Positions 52,132 to 60,143 of a stretch of 64,000 nucleotides of DNA are shown in pieces; positions within the stretch are counted from its first letter, which is position 1, and each line of letters opens with the position of its first letter. The notes beneath the pieces were generated by a model, which saw nothing but the letters and a program-made list of their open reading frames with translations, was not told where the DNA came from and made no database searches. The DNA comes from Paraconexibacter antarcticus. GTDB lineage: Bacteria; Actinomycetota; Thermoleophilia; Solirubrobacterales; Solirubrobacteraceae. Both the position numbers and the translations under genes were made by a program. The stretch lies in assembly GCF_024220175.1 (NCBI RefSeq), contig NZ_CP098502.1, positions 2,976,001 to 3,040,000 on the forward strand, read 5' to 3'.

Positions 52132-53585
52132 CCGCTCCTACCACGATGCCGCTCGAGCACGTCAACGGCCACGACGAGGACCCGACGACAACGCTACGCC
52201 GACAGACCGGCACGCTCCTGAGCCTCATCAGCGAGACGGGACACGCACCCTCGCGAGAGATGCTCGCCGGTCTCGTCGCGTCGCATATGGCCCACATCCA
52301 CGGGCACGACCTCAACCCCGACCAAGTCGCTGCCGTCGCCGCCGAGGTCGCACACACCGAACCCGCCGACACCGCCAGACAACCCGCCGAATGGCTCATC
52401 AGCGGGCCCGCGCTGCTCGCCGGCGACAGCACCGAACCGGACTGGCTCATCGAAGGCCTCGTCGGCGCCGGCGGCCTCCTCGCCGTCCAGGGCTACGCCA
52501 AGACGGGTAAGACGTGGATCCTCCTTGAGATCGCCATCGCGGTCGCCACCGGCCGCCCTGCCTTCGGCGCCCACGCCGTCGCCCCCGGTCCCGTGATTCT
52601 CGTCCTCGAGGAATCCCCTCAGCGCGACACCGCCCGCCGCCTCTCGAAGCTCATCCGAGGCCACGCCCAGGCAGGCGACGACCTGCACAACCTCAACGTG
52701 GCGAGCAACGCCGGCGTCCGCCTCAGCGACCCCACGTGGAGGGCCAGCATCGAGGCCGCCGCCGAAGCGATCAAGCCGGTCCTCATCGCCTTCGACCCCC
52801 TCGCCCGCGTCAAAGGCGACGCCGACGAGAACGAACAGACCGAGGTCCAGGCCATCACCGCGTGGATGGCCGACCTGCGCACCAAGTTCCGCTGCACCGT
52901 CGGCTTCGCCCACCACACCGGCCACGCGGACAAGGGCCGCATGCGGGGCAGCTCCGACCTCGAGGCCTGGTGGTCCTCCAAGGTCGAAGTCCAGACCAAG
53001 GACAGCAAGTGGCAGGTCCGCGGCCGCCACCGCGAGGCCGAAGACGGCCAGTGGGCAACCATCACCAAGGACTACGACTCCACCTCGGACTCCATGAAAC
53101 TGACGATCGACGGCAAGCCCGTCGACCCCATCGCCACCGCCCGCGGCCGGATCCTCCAAGCCTTCCGCGACCACGACCACGGCGACGGACTCAGCAAGAC
53201 CGAGGTCAACGAGCTCGTCACCGGACGCGCAGAAACCATCCGCAGCGTCTTCGACGCCCTCCTCGAGACCGGCCAGATCACGCCACACGGCCGCCGCTAC
53301 ACGCTCTCACCGGACCACCTGAACTTCCCGTCCCACAGGGCGGACGAGACACCCCCGTCCGAGCACGCGGACGAACGGGACGACGCAAGCCGCAAACCCC
53401 TTGAACACAGGGGGACCGACCCGTCCGGACACGGGGACGATCCCGCGACGGCAAACCCGTCCCGTCCCGACCCCTTTAGGGGGGTCGGGACGGAAGGACG
53501 GGTGGAGGACGAAAACCACCCCTCGGACACCGCCCTCGTGAACACGATCGCGGCCACCTTCGACGCTGAGGAGGGGATCTCGTGA
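52128..53585 (+). CDS. RepA-like AAA (DnaB-type hexameric) helicase/ATPase
   Basis: 485 aa from GTG. RecA-like ATPase domain: Walker A VQGYAKTGKTW (about residues 120-130), Walker B PVILVLEES, DPLARV...AHHTGH sensor region, as in AAA_25/RepA-type plasmid and phage helicases. A winged helix (SKTEVNELVTG) follows, then a long disordered, highly charged tail (about 400-485). The tail-coding DNA carries a strong hairpin (53462-53493). Likely replicates the element. Confidence 0.82.
   Translation: MTAPTTMPLEHVNGHDEDPTTTLRRQTGTLLSLISETGHAPSREMLAGLVASHMAHIHGHDLNPDQVAAVAAEVAHTEPADTARQPAEWLISGPALLAGDSTEPDWLIEGLVGAGGLLAVQGYAKTGKTWILLEIAIAVATGRPAFGAHAVAPGPVILVLEESPQRDTARRLSKLIRGHAQAGDDLHNLNVASNAGVRLSDPTWRASIEAAAEAIKPVLIAFDPLARVKGDADENEQTEVQAITAWMADLRTKFRCTVGFAHHTGHADKGRMRGSSDLEAWWSSKVEVQTKDSKWQVRGRHREAEDGQWATITKDYDSTSDSMKLTIDGKPVDPIATARGRILQAFRDHDHGDGLSKTEVNELVTGRAETIRSVFDALLETGQITPHGRRYTLSPDHLNFPSHRADETPPSEHADERDDASRKPLEHRGTDPSGHGDDPATANPSRPDPFRGVGTEGRVEDENHPSDTALVNTIAATFDAEEGIS
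53462..53493. other. Strong hairpin in the helicase gene; candidate replication origin element
   Basis: 13-bp perfect stem (CCGTCCCGACCCC with GGGGTCGGGACGG) and 6-nt loop TTTAGG. It sits beside a switch from C-rich to G-rich plus-strand sequence. Confidence 0.45.
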
Positions 53586-53899
53586 GCGGCCACGCCCGTG
53601 GCCTTCAGGCCCCTCACGCTCCCGAGTCGGATTCACACCGAGTGGCGGCGCGTCTGCTGACGGCTGATGAGCTCGCTGAGCGGTGGCAGGTGTCGAAGGC
53701 GCACGTGTACCGGCTGGCGCGTGAAGGGCGGATCCCGACGGTGCCGATCGGTCGGTACTACCGGTTCCGGGTGTCGTCGATCGAGGCGTGGGAGGCGGCG
53801 CAGGATGGGTGCGATCGGATGGTTACTCCGTCAGGTGTGCCGATGAACACTGGGCCGGACGCGGGCGGGTACCGAGACGAGTACCGGGGGGCCGCGTGA
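53582..53899 (+). CDS. Excisionase-like helix-turn-helix protein
   Basis: 105 aa from GTG overlapping the helicase stop (GTGA). MerR/Xis-type winged HTH: LLTADELAERWQVSKAHVYRLAREG...PIGRYYRF. Such proteins direct excision or regulate. Without an integrase here its partner is missing. Confidence 0.75.
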   Translation: MSGHARGLQAPHAPESDSHRVAARLLTADELAERWQVSKAHVYRLAREGRIPTVPIGRYYRFRVSSIEAWEAAQDGCDRMVTPSGVPMNTGPDAGGYRDEYRGAA

Positions 53900-54426
53900 T
53901 GCCGGGTCTGAGCGGTGATCCGAGTCGGCGGGCGCGGCAGCTGTCGAACCTCCGTCGTGGCGGTGTGCCGGCGGCGCCGGCGGGGAACCAGCGTGCGGTG
54001 AAGCACGGGGCGTACGCGGTGATCGCCGCGGAGCGTGTCGACGCGAAGGTCCGCGAGGTCTTCGATGCCCTGGCGGCGGACGCCCCGCTACGCGCGAGCG
54101 ACGGTGGGCTGCCGGCAGCGGACGGGGCGATGGTCCGCCTGGCGGCCGAGGTGATGTGCCGCCTCGACGATGTGACGGGGTACCTCGGCGCGAAGGGCTG
54201 GATGGACGAGAAGGGCAACCCGCGCACGATCGTGCTCGAGCTCGAGGGCCGGCTCCGCCGGGAGGCGGCCGATCACCTCGACGCGCTGGGCTGCAGCCCG
54301 CGGTCGCGGGCGAAGCTCGGCCTCGATGTCGCCCGCTCCCAGGCGTTCGACCTCGCGCAGCACTGGGCCGAGACCGATGTGAGCGGCGACCAGGACGGCG
54401 ACGTGATCGACGGAGACGCCGCATGA
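53899..54426 (+). CDS. Putative terminase small subunit
   Basis: 175 aa. ATG 53899 (GTG 53896 also possible, overlapping the upstream stop). N-terminal GNQRAVKHGAY recalls the start of many phage terminase small subunits; rest is helical. Directly followed by the large subunit with an ATGA overlap, which supports the call. Confidence 0.6.
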   Translation: MPGLSGDPSRRARQLSNLRRGGVPAAPAGNQRAVKHGAYAVIAAERVDAKVREVFDALAADAPLRASDGGLPAADGAMVRLAAEVMCRLDDVTGYLGAKGWMDEKGNPRTIVLELEGRLRREAADHLDALGCSPRSRAKLGLDVARSQAFDLAQHWAETDVSGDQDGDVIDGDAA

Positions 54427-55877
54427 CCCGCGCCCAGGTCGCCGCCGCCCGCGACGACGTCGGGGTCTTCGCCACCCTCGTGGACTGCCCGCTGACCGCG
54501 ACCCAGGCCGGTGCTCTCGCGCTTCAGCGGCGGGTGACGGTGATCGTGGCGCCGCGGCAGACGGGCAAGTCGCGGTCGCTTGCCGTGCTTGCGCTGCATC
54601 GGGCGTTCCGGCGCGCTCGGACGCGGGTGCTGATCGTGAGTGCCGGTGAGGAGGCGGCGAAGCGCCTGCTCGCCGAGGTCCGGCGCGTCGCCGCCGGCTC
54701 ACCGATCCTTGCGGGGTCGGTGCTCGACGAGCGGTCGTCGCTGCTGACCCTGAGCAACGGGTCGGAGGTCCGGTCGGTACCGGCGTCGGAGCATCAGGTG
54801 CGCGGCTGGTCGGCGGACGTGCTGCTGATCGATGAGGCGGCGATCGTCGACGACGACCTCATCCTCGGTGCAGCGTTCCCGACGACAGCGGCCCGGCCTG
54901 ACGCGCGGATCGTCCTGGCATCCTCGCCGCTCGGGACGCGCGGTGCGTTCTACGAGCACGCGATGCGCGGCGTGAACGGGTCCGAGCATGTGGCGACGTT
55001 CCGGTTTCGGCTGGCGGATTCGCCGTGGGTGACGGCGGAGACGTTGGCGTCGCTGCGGGAGGGGCTGTCGCCGCTGCGGGCGCAGGCGGAGCTCGACGGT
55101 GAGTTCGTTGATCTCGACGGTGGGCAGCGGTTGATCGAGCGGGAGTGGATCGATGCGGCGTGCGAGCGGCGGCTGCGTGCGACGGGCGCCGGCACGGTGG
55201 GTCTGGACGTGGCGCGGTTCGGTGGGGACCGGACGGTGGCGTACTCGAACCGTGGTGGGGTGGTGCGCCGCCTGTTCGTGGGGCATGGGTGGTCGACGAC
55301 GCAGACGACCGGCCGGCTCGTGGGGGCACTGCGCGATGACCTCGGGTCGCCGCCGGAGCCGGTGTCGGTCGTCGTGGATGACACGGGTGTCGGTGGTGGT
55401 GTGACGGACCAGGCGCAGGCGGCGGGGGTGTCGGTGCGTCCGTTCATCGGTGCGGCGTCCGCTCGGCAGCCGCAGCGGTTCGTGAACTTGCGGGCGGAGA
55501 ACTTCTGGGATCTGCGGGAGGCGTTCGAGCACGGCCGCGTGGACCTCGACCAGGGGGACCGTGAGCTCGTGGAGCAGCTCGGGGAGCTCCGGTTCGGGTA
55601 CGACGACAGGGGTCGGATCGTGATCGAGGCGAAGAGGGCGCTCGCGGCTCGTGGGGTGAAGTCGCCGGATTCGGCGGATGCGGTCGCGATGAGCTTCGTG
55701 TTCGTGCCGTCGTCGTCGGTGCGGGTGGTGATGGCCGCTCCGGAGGCGTTGGTGCGGTCGCCGGTCGATGGGCGTGCGCTTGCGCCGCTCCGATTGGGGG
55801 ATGACGCGCTGCGGGCGGCGGTCGATGGTCGGCGTGCTGTGCGCGGCGGGCCCGCATGGCGGGGGCCGCGGATATGA
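54423..55877 (+). CDS. Phage terminase large subunit
   Basis: 484 aa packaging motor. ATPase: APRQTGKS (Walker A, about 43-50), VLLIDEAA (Walker B, about 133-140). Nuclease: GLDVARFGGD (about 261), VVVDDTGVGGG and DSADAVAMSF with the acidic residues of the RNase-H fold. Start overlaps small subunit stop. Complete, apparently functional. Confidence 0.92.
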   Translation: MTRAQVAAARDDVGVFATLVDCPLTATQAGALALQRRVTVIVAPRQTGKSRSLAVLALHRAFRRARTRVLIVSAGEEAAKRLLAEVRRVAAGSPILAGSVLDERSSLLTLSNGSEVRSVPASEHQVRGWSADVLLIDEAAIVDDDLILGAAFPTTAARPDARIVLASSPLGTRGAFYEHAMRGVNGSEHVATFRFRLADSPWVTAETLASLREGLSPLRAQAELDGEFVDLDGGQRLIEREWIDAACERRLRATGAGTVGLDVARFGGDRTVAYSNRGGVVRRLFVGHGWSTTQTTGRLVGALRDDLGSPPEPVSVVVDDTGVGGGVTDQAQAAGVSVRPFIGAASARQPQRFVNLRAENFWDLREAFEHGRVDLDQGDRELVEQLGELRFGYDDRGRIVIEAKRALAARGVKSPDSADAVAMSFVFVPSSSVRVVMAAPEALVRSPVDGRALAPLRLGDDALRAAVDGRRAVRGGPAWRGPRI

Positions 55878-56683
55878 GCGCGCCAGACACGAGTCTTGCC
55901 CCGGTTGGGGCTTCTACTGGCGCCGTTGTGCGCCCTGACATGAGGAAGCGAGGTGGTCGCGTGTCCGTGGCCGTGAAGGAGCGGGAGCGGGTGTCTGCGC
56001 CGGTGTTGCCGGCGGGGAGCATCCCGGAGTCCGAGTTCGGGTGGCTTGAGGCGCTGCGTCTGGAGCATCCGGGTCTGATCGAGGCTCGGCAGAAGGCGAT
56101 CGCCGCGGTCGCTGCGGTGAAGGCGGAGCACGCGACGCTGAGGTCGACGTACGAGGCGGAGCTCGCGGCGGCGGCGCGGGCTGGGGGTGAGCCGCCGGTG
56201 TTGCCGGCGCGGCTGAGCCCGGAGTACGCGCGCACTCGGCTGGTGGCGGCGCAGGAGGCGGATGTGGCCGCTGTGGCGGCGCTGGTGGAGCACACCGGGC
56301 GGGTGGCTGCCGCTGTCGGGCAGCATCGGACGGGGGAGGAGTGGCAGGCGGCGGTCGCTGACCCGGACGCTGATGGGGCGGAGGCGCTGCGGCGGTTTGA
56401 GGCGCGGTGGACGTGGCCGCCGCCGCGACCCATCCGGGCGACGCTCGAGGAGCTTGAGGCGGAGATCGCCGCCGCGGACGCCGTGGTGCTCGAGATCCGG
56501 CGGCCGATGGAGGCGCGGATGACGGAGTGGCATCGGGCGTGTGCCGAGCATGAGACGGGGAAGCCGATGCCGGCGATGCCGGAGTTCTCGAACGAGGATC
56601 ACCTGCTGGGGAGCGCGATGGAGCGTGCGGGCCGGGCGCATGCGGCTCTGGATGAGGCGCGCCGGATGGGGCGTGTGGCATGA
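55874..56683 (+). CDS. Phage-associated coiled-coil protein
   Basis: 269 aa, Ala/Glu/Arg-rich, mostly helical with long heptad-like stretches (AIAAVAAVKAEHATLRSTYE; LEELEAEIAAADAVV). Position right after the large terminase where a portal protein is normally found, but no portal fold features are visible. Function unknown; scaffold-like or structural roles are possible. Confidence 0.65.
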   Translation: MSAPDTSLAPVGASTGAVVRPDMRKRGGRVSVAVKERERVSAPVLPAGSIPESEFGWLEALRLEHPGLIEARQKAIAAVAAVKAEHATLRSTYEAELAAAARAGGEPPVLPARLSPEYARTRLVAAQEADVAAVAALVEHTGRVAAAVGQHRTGEEWQAAVADPDADGAEALRRFEARWTWPPPRPIRATLEELEAEIAAADAVVLEIRRPMEARMTEWHRACAEHETGKPMPAMPEFSNEDHLLGSAMERAGRAHAALDEARRMGRVA

Positions 56684-57072
56684 GCTCCCGGTACCGCGCG
56701 ACGAGCATGATGCGCCTGATCCGGCAGCTGCATCCGGACCTCTCTGACCGGCAGGTCGCGGCGGAGGCACTCGCGGTCCTGCCGGCGGGCGCAGGGTCGG
56801 CGGACGAGCTCGAGATCGAGGCTGCCGGGCTCCGGGGCCCGGCGACGGAACTCCGGGTGGCGCTGGCGGCGTCGGCGGCAGATGCGGTGACGCCGGGGTG
56901 GGCGAAGATCGGGACCGTCCCGTCGTCGATGCCGTCGCTGGCTGATGCTGGTGAGGGGTTCATGCCGGGTGCGCCGTCGCTGACGGCGCACGCTGAGCGG
57001 GCCGCCCATGAGGCGGGCCTTGCGCCGGATGTGTCGATGTTTCCCGGCCGCGGCCACCTGGGGGTGAGTTGA
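56680..57072 (+). CDS. Phage-associated protein of unknown function
   Basis: 130 aa, overlaps upstream gene by 4 nt. N-terminal helical DLSDRQVAAEALAVLPAG, then Gly/Pro-rich, unstructured. No homology I recognise. Confidence 0.55.
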   Translation: MSSRYRATSMMRLIRQLHPDLSDRQVAAEALAVLPAGAGSADELEIEAAGLRGPATELRVALAASAADAVTPGWAKIGTVPSSMPSLADAGEGFMPGAPSLTAHAERAAHEAGLAPDVSMFPGRGHLGVS

Positions 57073-57075
57073 CCT

Positions 57076-57408
57076 ATGGCGCTGAAGTTCGAGATCGAGA
57101 TGTATGGCGACAAGCTGATCAGCCGGCAGTTCGATCGGATCTCTGCGCGGGGGCTGGATTTGCGGCCGGCGTTCGAGACGATCGGTGACCAGTTCCGGCG
57201 GGCGGAGGCAAACCGGTTCGACACCGTGGGGAATGGGACGTGGGAGGCGCTGAGGGCGTCGACGGTGGCTCGGAAGGCGCAGTCGGCTGACCCGGTGGTA
57301 CGGGCGAACCATGAGCGGGTGCTGGTGGCGACAGGGCGGTTTGAGCCGTCCCGGTTTCACGGAGACTTGTTGTTTGGGTTTCCTCTCTCGTCAGTGGGAG
57401 AGGGGTGA
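57076..57408 (+). CDS. Truncated phage virion-morphogenesis-like protein
   Basis: Residues 1-88 (to 57341) are native: SRQFDRISARGLDLRPAFETIG...VLVATGRF, recalling tail-completion/virion morphogenesis proteins where ...DTGRLRRSL normally follows. From residue 89 the frame runs into the IS element and stops at 57408. The truncation probably abolishes function. Confidence 0.6.
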   Translation: MALKFEIEMYGDKLISRQFDRISARGLDLRPAFETIGDQFRRAEANRFDTVGNGTWEALRASTVARKAQSADPVVRANHERVLVATGRFEPSRFHGDLLFGFPLSSVGEG

Positions 57409-58281
57409 GCCGGACCGTATCGCGTAGAGGGTCTCGAATTCGACGGGCGGGATGTGACCGATCGCGGAGTGCAGGCGGTCGTGGTTGTACCAGCCGACCC
57501 ACTCCACAACGGCGAGCTCCAGTTGGGTGCGGGTTTGCCAGACGCGGTCGCGGATCAGCTCGGTCTTGAAGCTGTCCACGAAGCTCTCGGCCATCGCGTT
57601 GTCGTACGCGTCACCGGTCGAGCCGAGCGAGCCGAGCACGTCGTTGTCCAGGAGCGCTTGGGTGAAGTCGAAGCTCGTGTATTGCGATCCCCTGTCCGAA
57701 TGATGGATAAGTTGTAGATCGGCGCCGTGTCGGCGGGTGCCCAAGGCCATCTTCAGCGCGTCGAGCACGAGGTCGGTGCGCATGTGGCCGGCGAGCTGCC
57801 AGCCGACGACCCGGCGGGAGTAGACGTCAAGGACGAAGCTGAAGAACCCCACGCCCTCCCACGACTTTAGATACGTGAAGTCGGCGATCCACAGCGCGTC
57901 CGGCCGGGTCGCGGTGAACTGGCGGTTGACCAGGTCCGGTCGCCCTGAGCCGGCCGGGTCAGCGACCGTGGTCTTCCACGCTCGGCCGCGGCGCTTGGCC
58001 CCGATCAGACCGTCCGCTGCCATGAGCCGCTCAACGCGGCCGCGGCCGACCTGCACGCCCTGACGGCGCAGCGCCTTCCACACGCGCAGCGATCCGTACG
58101 CCTCGTAGTTGGCGCGGTACACCGCCCGGATTTGCTCGAGCAACACGGCGTCTTCCTGCGCGCGGGTCGACAACACCCCGGTCGCGCGCTGGTAGAACGC
58201 CGAGGGCGAGGTCCCGAGGGTGCGGCAGGTGAGCTCGACAGCGAAGCCGGCCGCCCGCTGCTTTTCGATGAAGGCGCTCAC
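57391..58281 (-). CDS. IS3 transposase OrfB (DDE integrase domain)
   Basis: 296 aa from GTG 58281. Catalytic triad: Asp in IADFTYLKSW, Asp in HHSDRGSQYTS, Glu in NAMAESFVDSFK. N-terminal HTH_21-like segment YEAYGSLRVWKALRRQG. GTGA overlap with OrfA; a fusion by frameshift at the nearby TTTTTC is an alternative means of expression. Intact. Confidence 0.92.
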   Translation of the reverse strand: MSAFIEKQRAAGFAVELTCRTLGTSPSAFYQRATGVLSTRAQEDAVLLEQIRAVYRANYEAYGSLRVWKALRRQGVQVGRGRVERLMAADGLIGAKRRGRAWKTTVADPAGSGRPDLVNRQFTATRPDALWIADFTYLKSWEGVGFFSFVLDVYSRRVVGWQLAGHMRTDLVLDALKMALGTRRHGADLQLIHHSDRGSQYTSFDFTQALLDNDVLGSLGSTGDAYDNAMAESFVDSFKTELIRDRVWQTRTQLELAVVEWVGWYNHDRLHSAIGHIPPVEFETLYAIRSGSPLSH

Positions 58282-58580
58282 CTCCGCGGGGTCCCGTCGA
58301 GCTCCTTGGCGAAAAACACCGAAGCGGCCTTGAGGATCTCGTTCTGCCGCCGCAGTTCCTTGACCTCACGTTCGAGCAGACGCATCCGGTCGCGCTCGAC
58401 CGTGTTCAGCACGTCGCTGCGCGTTCCGGCGTCGGCCTCGGCGAGCCGCACCCAGTTCCGAAGCGACTCCTTGTGCACGTCCAGGTCGCGGGCGACCTGC
58501 GCGATCGGACGCCCGGACTCCAGCACCGTCTTGACGGCCCGCTCACGCAACTCCGGCGGGTACTTCCTTCCACGAGCCAT
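58278..58580 (-). CDS. IS3 transposase OrfA
   Basis: 100 aa. N-terminal HTH (PELRERAVKTVLESGRPIAQ ... LRNWVR), C-terminal leucine-zipper-like helix (LEREVKELRRQNEILKAASVFF) typical of IS3 OrfA. Upstream 71 nt to the inverted repeat. Confidence 0.92.
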   Translation of the reverse strand: MARGRKYPPELRERAVKTVLESGRPIAQVARDLDVHKESLRNWVRLAEADAGTRSDVLNTVERDRMRLLEREVKELRRQNEILKAASVFFAKELDGTPRR

Positions 58581-58651
58581 ATGACCACGTACTTCCTCTC
58601 AACAGACCGAATGCCTGTTTCAGAAGTCCCCGTCGATCCCGGGACGGCTCA

Positions 58652-59151
58652 CGCTGATCTCGGGCCGCCGGAACTTCGAGACGCTCGTCCGGGTCGACTT
58701 CTGGGAGGCGACCTGGCAGATGCTCGCCGCCGACCGACTGGGCCGCGCCAACGGCGACGCCCCGATCACCCTTCCGGTCGTGCACGAGAACCCGCTCGAG
58801 CAGTCCGCGCTGCCCACGCCCGATTCCTACGAGTTCTTCAGCCGGGCAGGCGGCGAGTGGGCGCCCTCGTTCAAGAACGAGGTGACGCTGCGGTCGCTGG
58901 AGATGTTCCAGGCCTACGAGCCCGGCGAGTACCTCAAGCGTATCTCCCCGACCCCGCTGCTCATGGTCGTCGCGCCGCTCGACCGGCTCGCGCCGGGTGA
59001 ATGGGCGACGGCCGGATACGAGACCGCTGCCCACCCGAAGAAGATCGTCCTCCTCCCCGGCGGCCACTTCGACGCGTACACCGGCACGGGCTTCGAGATC
59101 TCGTCGGCCGCCGCGCGCGACTGGTTCGCCGAGCACCTGCAGACCGCCTAG
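58652..59151 (+). pseudogene. 5'-truncated alpha/beta hydrolase-like gene
   Basis: Frame is open from the IS right end (TLISGRRNFETLVRVDFW) to a TAG at 59151 without interruption. Contains TPLLMVVAPLDRLAP and GGHFDAYTG, the Asp and His sites of an alpha/beta hydrolase. The N-terminal part with the nucleophile elbow is missing, cut by the IS element. ATG at 58720 could start a short product, which would be inactive. Confidence 0.75.
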
Positions 59152-59170
59152 CACCAGGGCAGGCTGCGGC

Positions 59171-60121
59171 ATGAGCACGTACGAAGCGGAGACCTGGGCC
59201 ACCCACGGGCTCAGCGCGACCTCTCGCGTCGACCACTGGCACGACGCGCTCGGAGAGACGCACCTGTTGTTCGACGTCGCCGTGCCGCAGCCTGTCCGGG
59301 CCACGTTCAACGCCGAGTTGACGCGGCGCCGGTTCGGGGAACTGGCGCTCGTCGACTGCACGGTCGATCCCTGCAGCGGGCACCGTGGCCGCCAGGAACT
59401 CGCCGTCGACCCGGGCTGGGCCGGCGTCCTCGTCATCGGTTCCGGTCGCGAGCGTGTCTCCCAGGCGGGTCGCGAGATGGTGCTCGGCCCGGGCGACTGC
59501 GTCGTCTGGGACGGTGATCAGGCGGTCGACTTCGAGGTGCTGGAGCCGCTGCGCAAACGCACGCTGCTCCTTCCGCGCGAGCGGGTCATGGGCCTGGGGG
59601 GCTCGTTCCCTGCCCACATCGCGGCCGGCTCCGCGCACAGCCGTCTGCTGGCCGGCTACCTGGACATGCTCTCGCGGGAGCTCGATCATCTCGACGGGCC
59701 CGCGTGCGCCGCGGCGGCCAACGCCGCCCTCGAGCTCATGCGCGCGGTCGTCGCGCCCTCCGCGGGCGGGGACCTCCGCACGATCGTGTTGCCGCAGATC
59801 AAGCGCTGGATCGAGGCTCGGCTGCACGATCCGCGGTTGTCTCCGCGGGAGATCGCCGCGACCCACGCGATCTCCGTGCGCACCCTCCACGCGCTGTTCG
59901 CCGCGACCGACGAGAGCGTCAGCGAGTTCGTCAAACGGCGTCGCCTCGAACGTGCCCGCGCCGAACTGCTCGACGTCCCCGGTGTCGCGATCACGAAGGT
60001 CGCGCTGCGCTGGGGCTTTCCCAGCGCCGCGCACTTCTCCCGCTGCTTCCGGGCCGAGTTCGGCCTCAGCCCCCGCGAACTCCGTCAGGACGGCATGCCG
60101 TCAGAGGCGGCCGGCCCCTGA
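59171..60121 (+). CDS. AraC-family transcriptional regulator
   Basis: 316 aa. N-terminal AraC-binding-like domain (to about residue 190, VVWDGDQAVDFEV...), then the two HTH motifs at the C-terminus (AATHAISVRTLHALFAATDE; ALRWGFPSAAHFSRCFRAEFG). Start ATG 59171 follows 19 nt after the hydrolase remnant. Convergent with the monooxygenase-esterase gene; may regulate that gene or the lost hydrolase. Confidence 0.87.
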   Translation: MSTYEAETWATHGLSATSRVDHWHDALGETHLLFDVAVPQPVRATFNAELTRRRFGELALVDCTVDPCSGHRGRQELAVDPGWAGVLVIGSGRERVSQAGREMVLGPGDCVVWDGDQAVDFEVLEPLRKRTLLLPRERVMGLGGSFPAHIAAGSAHSRLLAGYLDMLSRELDHLDGPACAAAANAALELMRAVVAPSAGGDLRTIVLPQIKRWIEARLHDPRLSPREIAATHAISVRTLHALFAATDESVSEFVKRRRLERARAELLDVPGVAITKVALRWGFPSAAHFSRCFRAEFGLSPRELRQDGMPSEAAGP

Positions 60122-60143
60122 GCGGCACGCCCCGTGGCGCCCG

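Larger units (their letters stand above)
49131..57341 (+). mobile_element. Phage-derived integrated element, right end deleted
   Basis: From the tRNA 3' end to the IS left repeat. Contains a candidate toxin-antitoxin pair, regulator, RepA-like helicase, excisionase-like protein, terminase subunits and morphogenesis-like genes, mostly co-oriented and overlapping by 4 nt. No integrase, portal or capsid is seen. Probably a defective prophage or phage satellite. Confidence 0.75.
57342..58651 (-). mobile_element. IS3-family insertion sequence
   Basis: About 1310 bp. Terminal inverted repeats begin TGAGCCGTCCCGG (13 bp identical) at 57342-57367 and 58625-58651. Contains two overlapping transposase frames on the minus strand. 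Flanks (GCGGTT left, CGCTGA right) show no target-site duplication. Confidence 0.88.

Noticed and set aside
53462-53493. Hairpin as an ordinary terminator
   Set aside because: It lies within the helicase reading frame, about 90 nt before its stop, with no T-run; termination there would truncate the transcript.
57336-58657. Target-site duplication of the IS element
   Set aside because: Bases next to the inverted repeats (GCGGTT and CGCTGA) do not match at 3, 4 or 5 nt.
58600-59170. Second copy of the tRNA 3' end as right attachment site
   Set aside because: No match to GGTTCGAGTCCAGG seen near the IS right end; the site was probably deleted.
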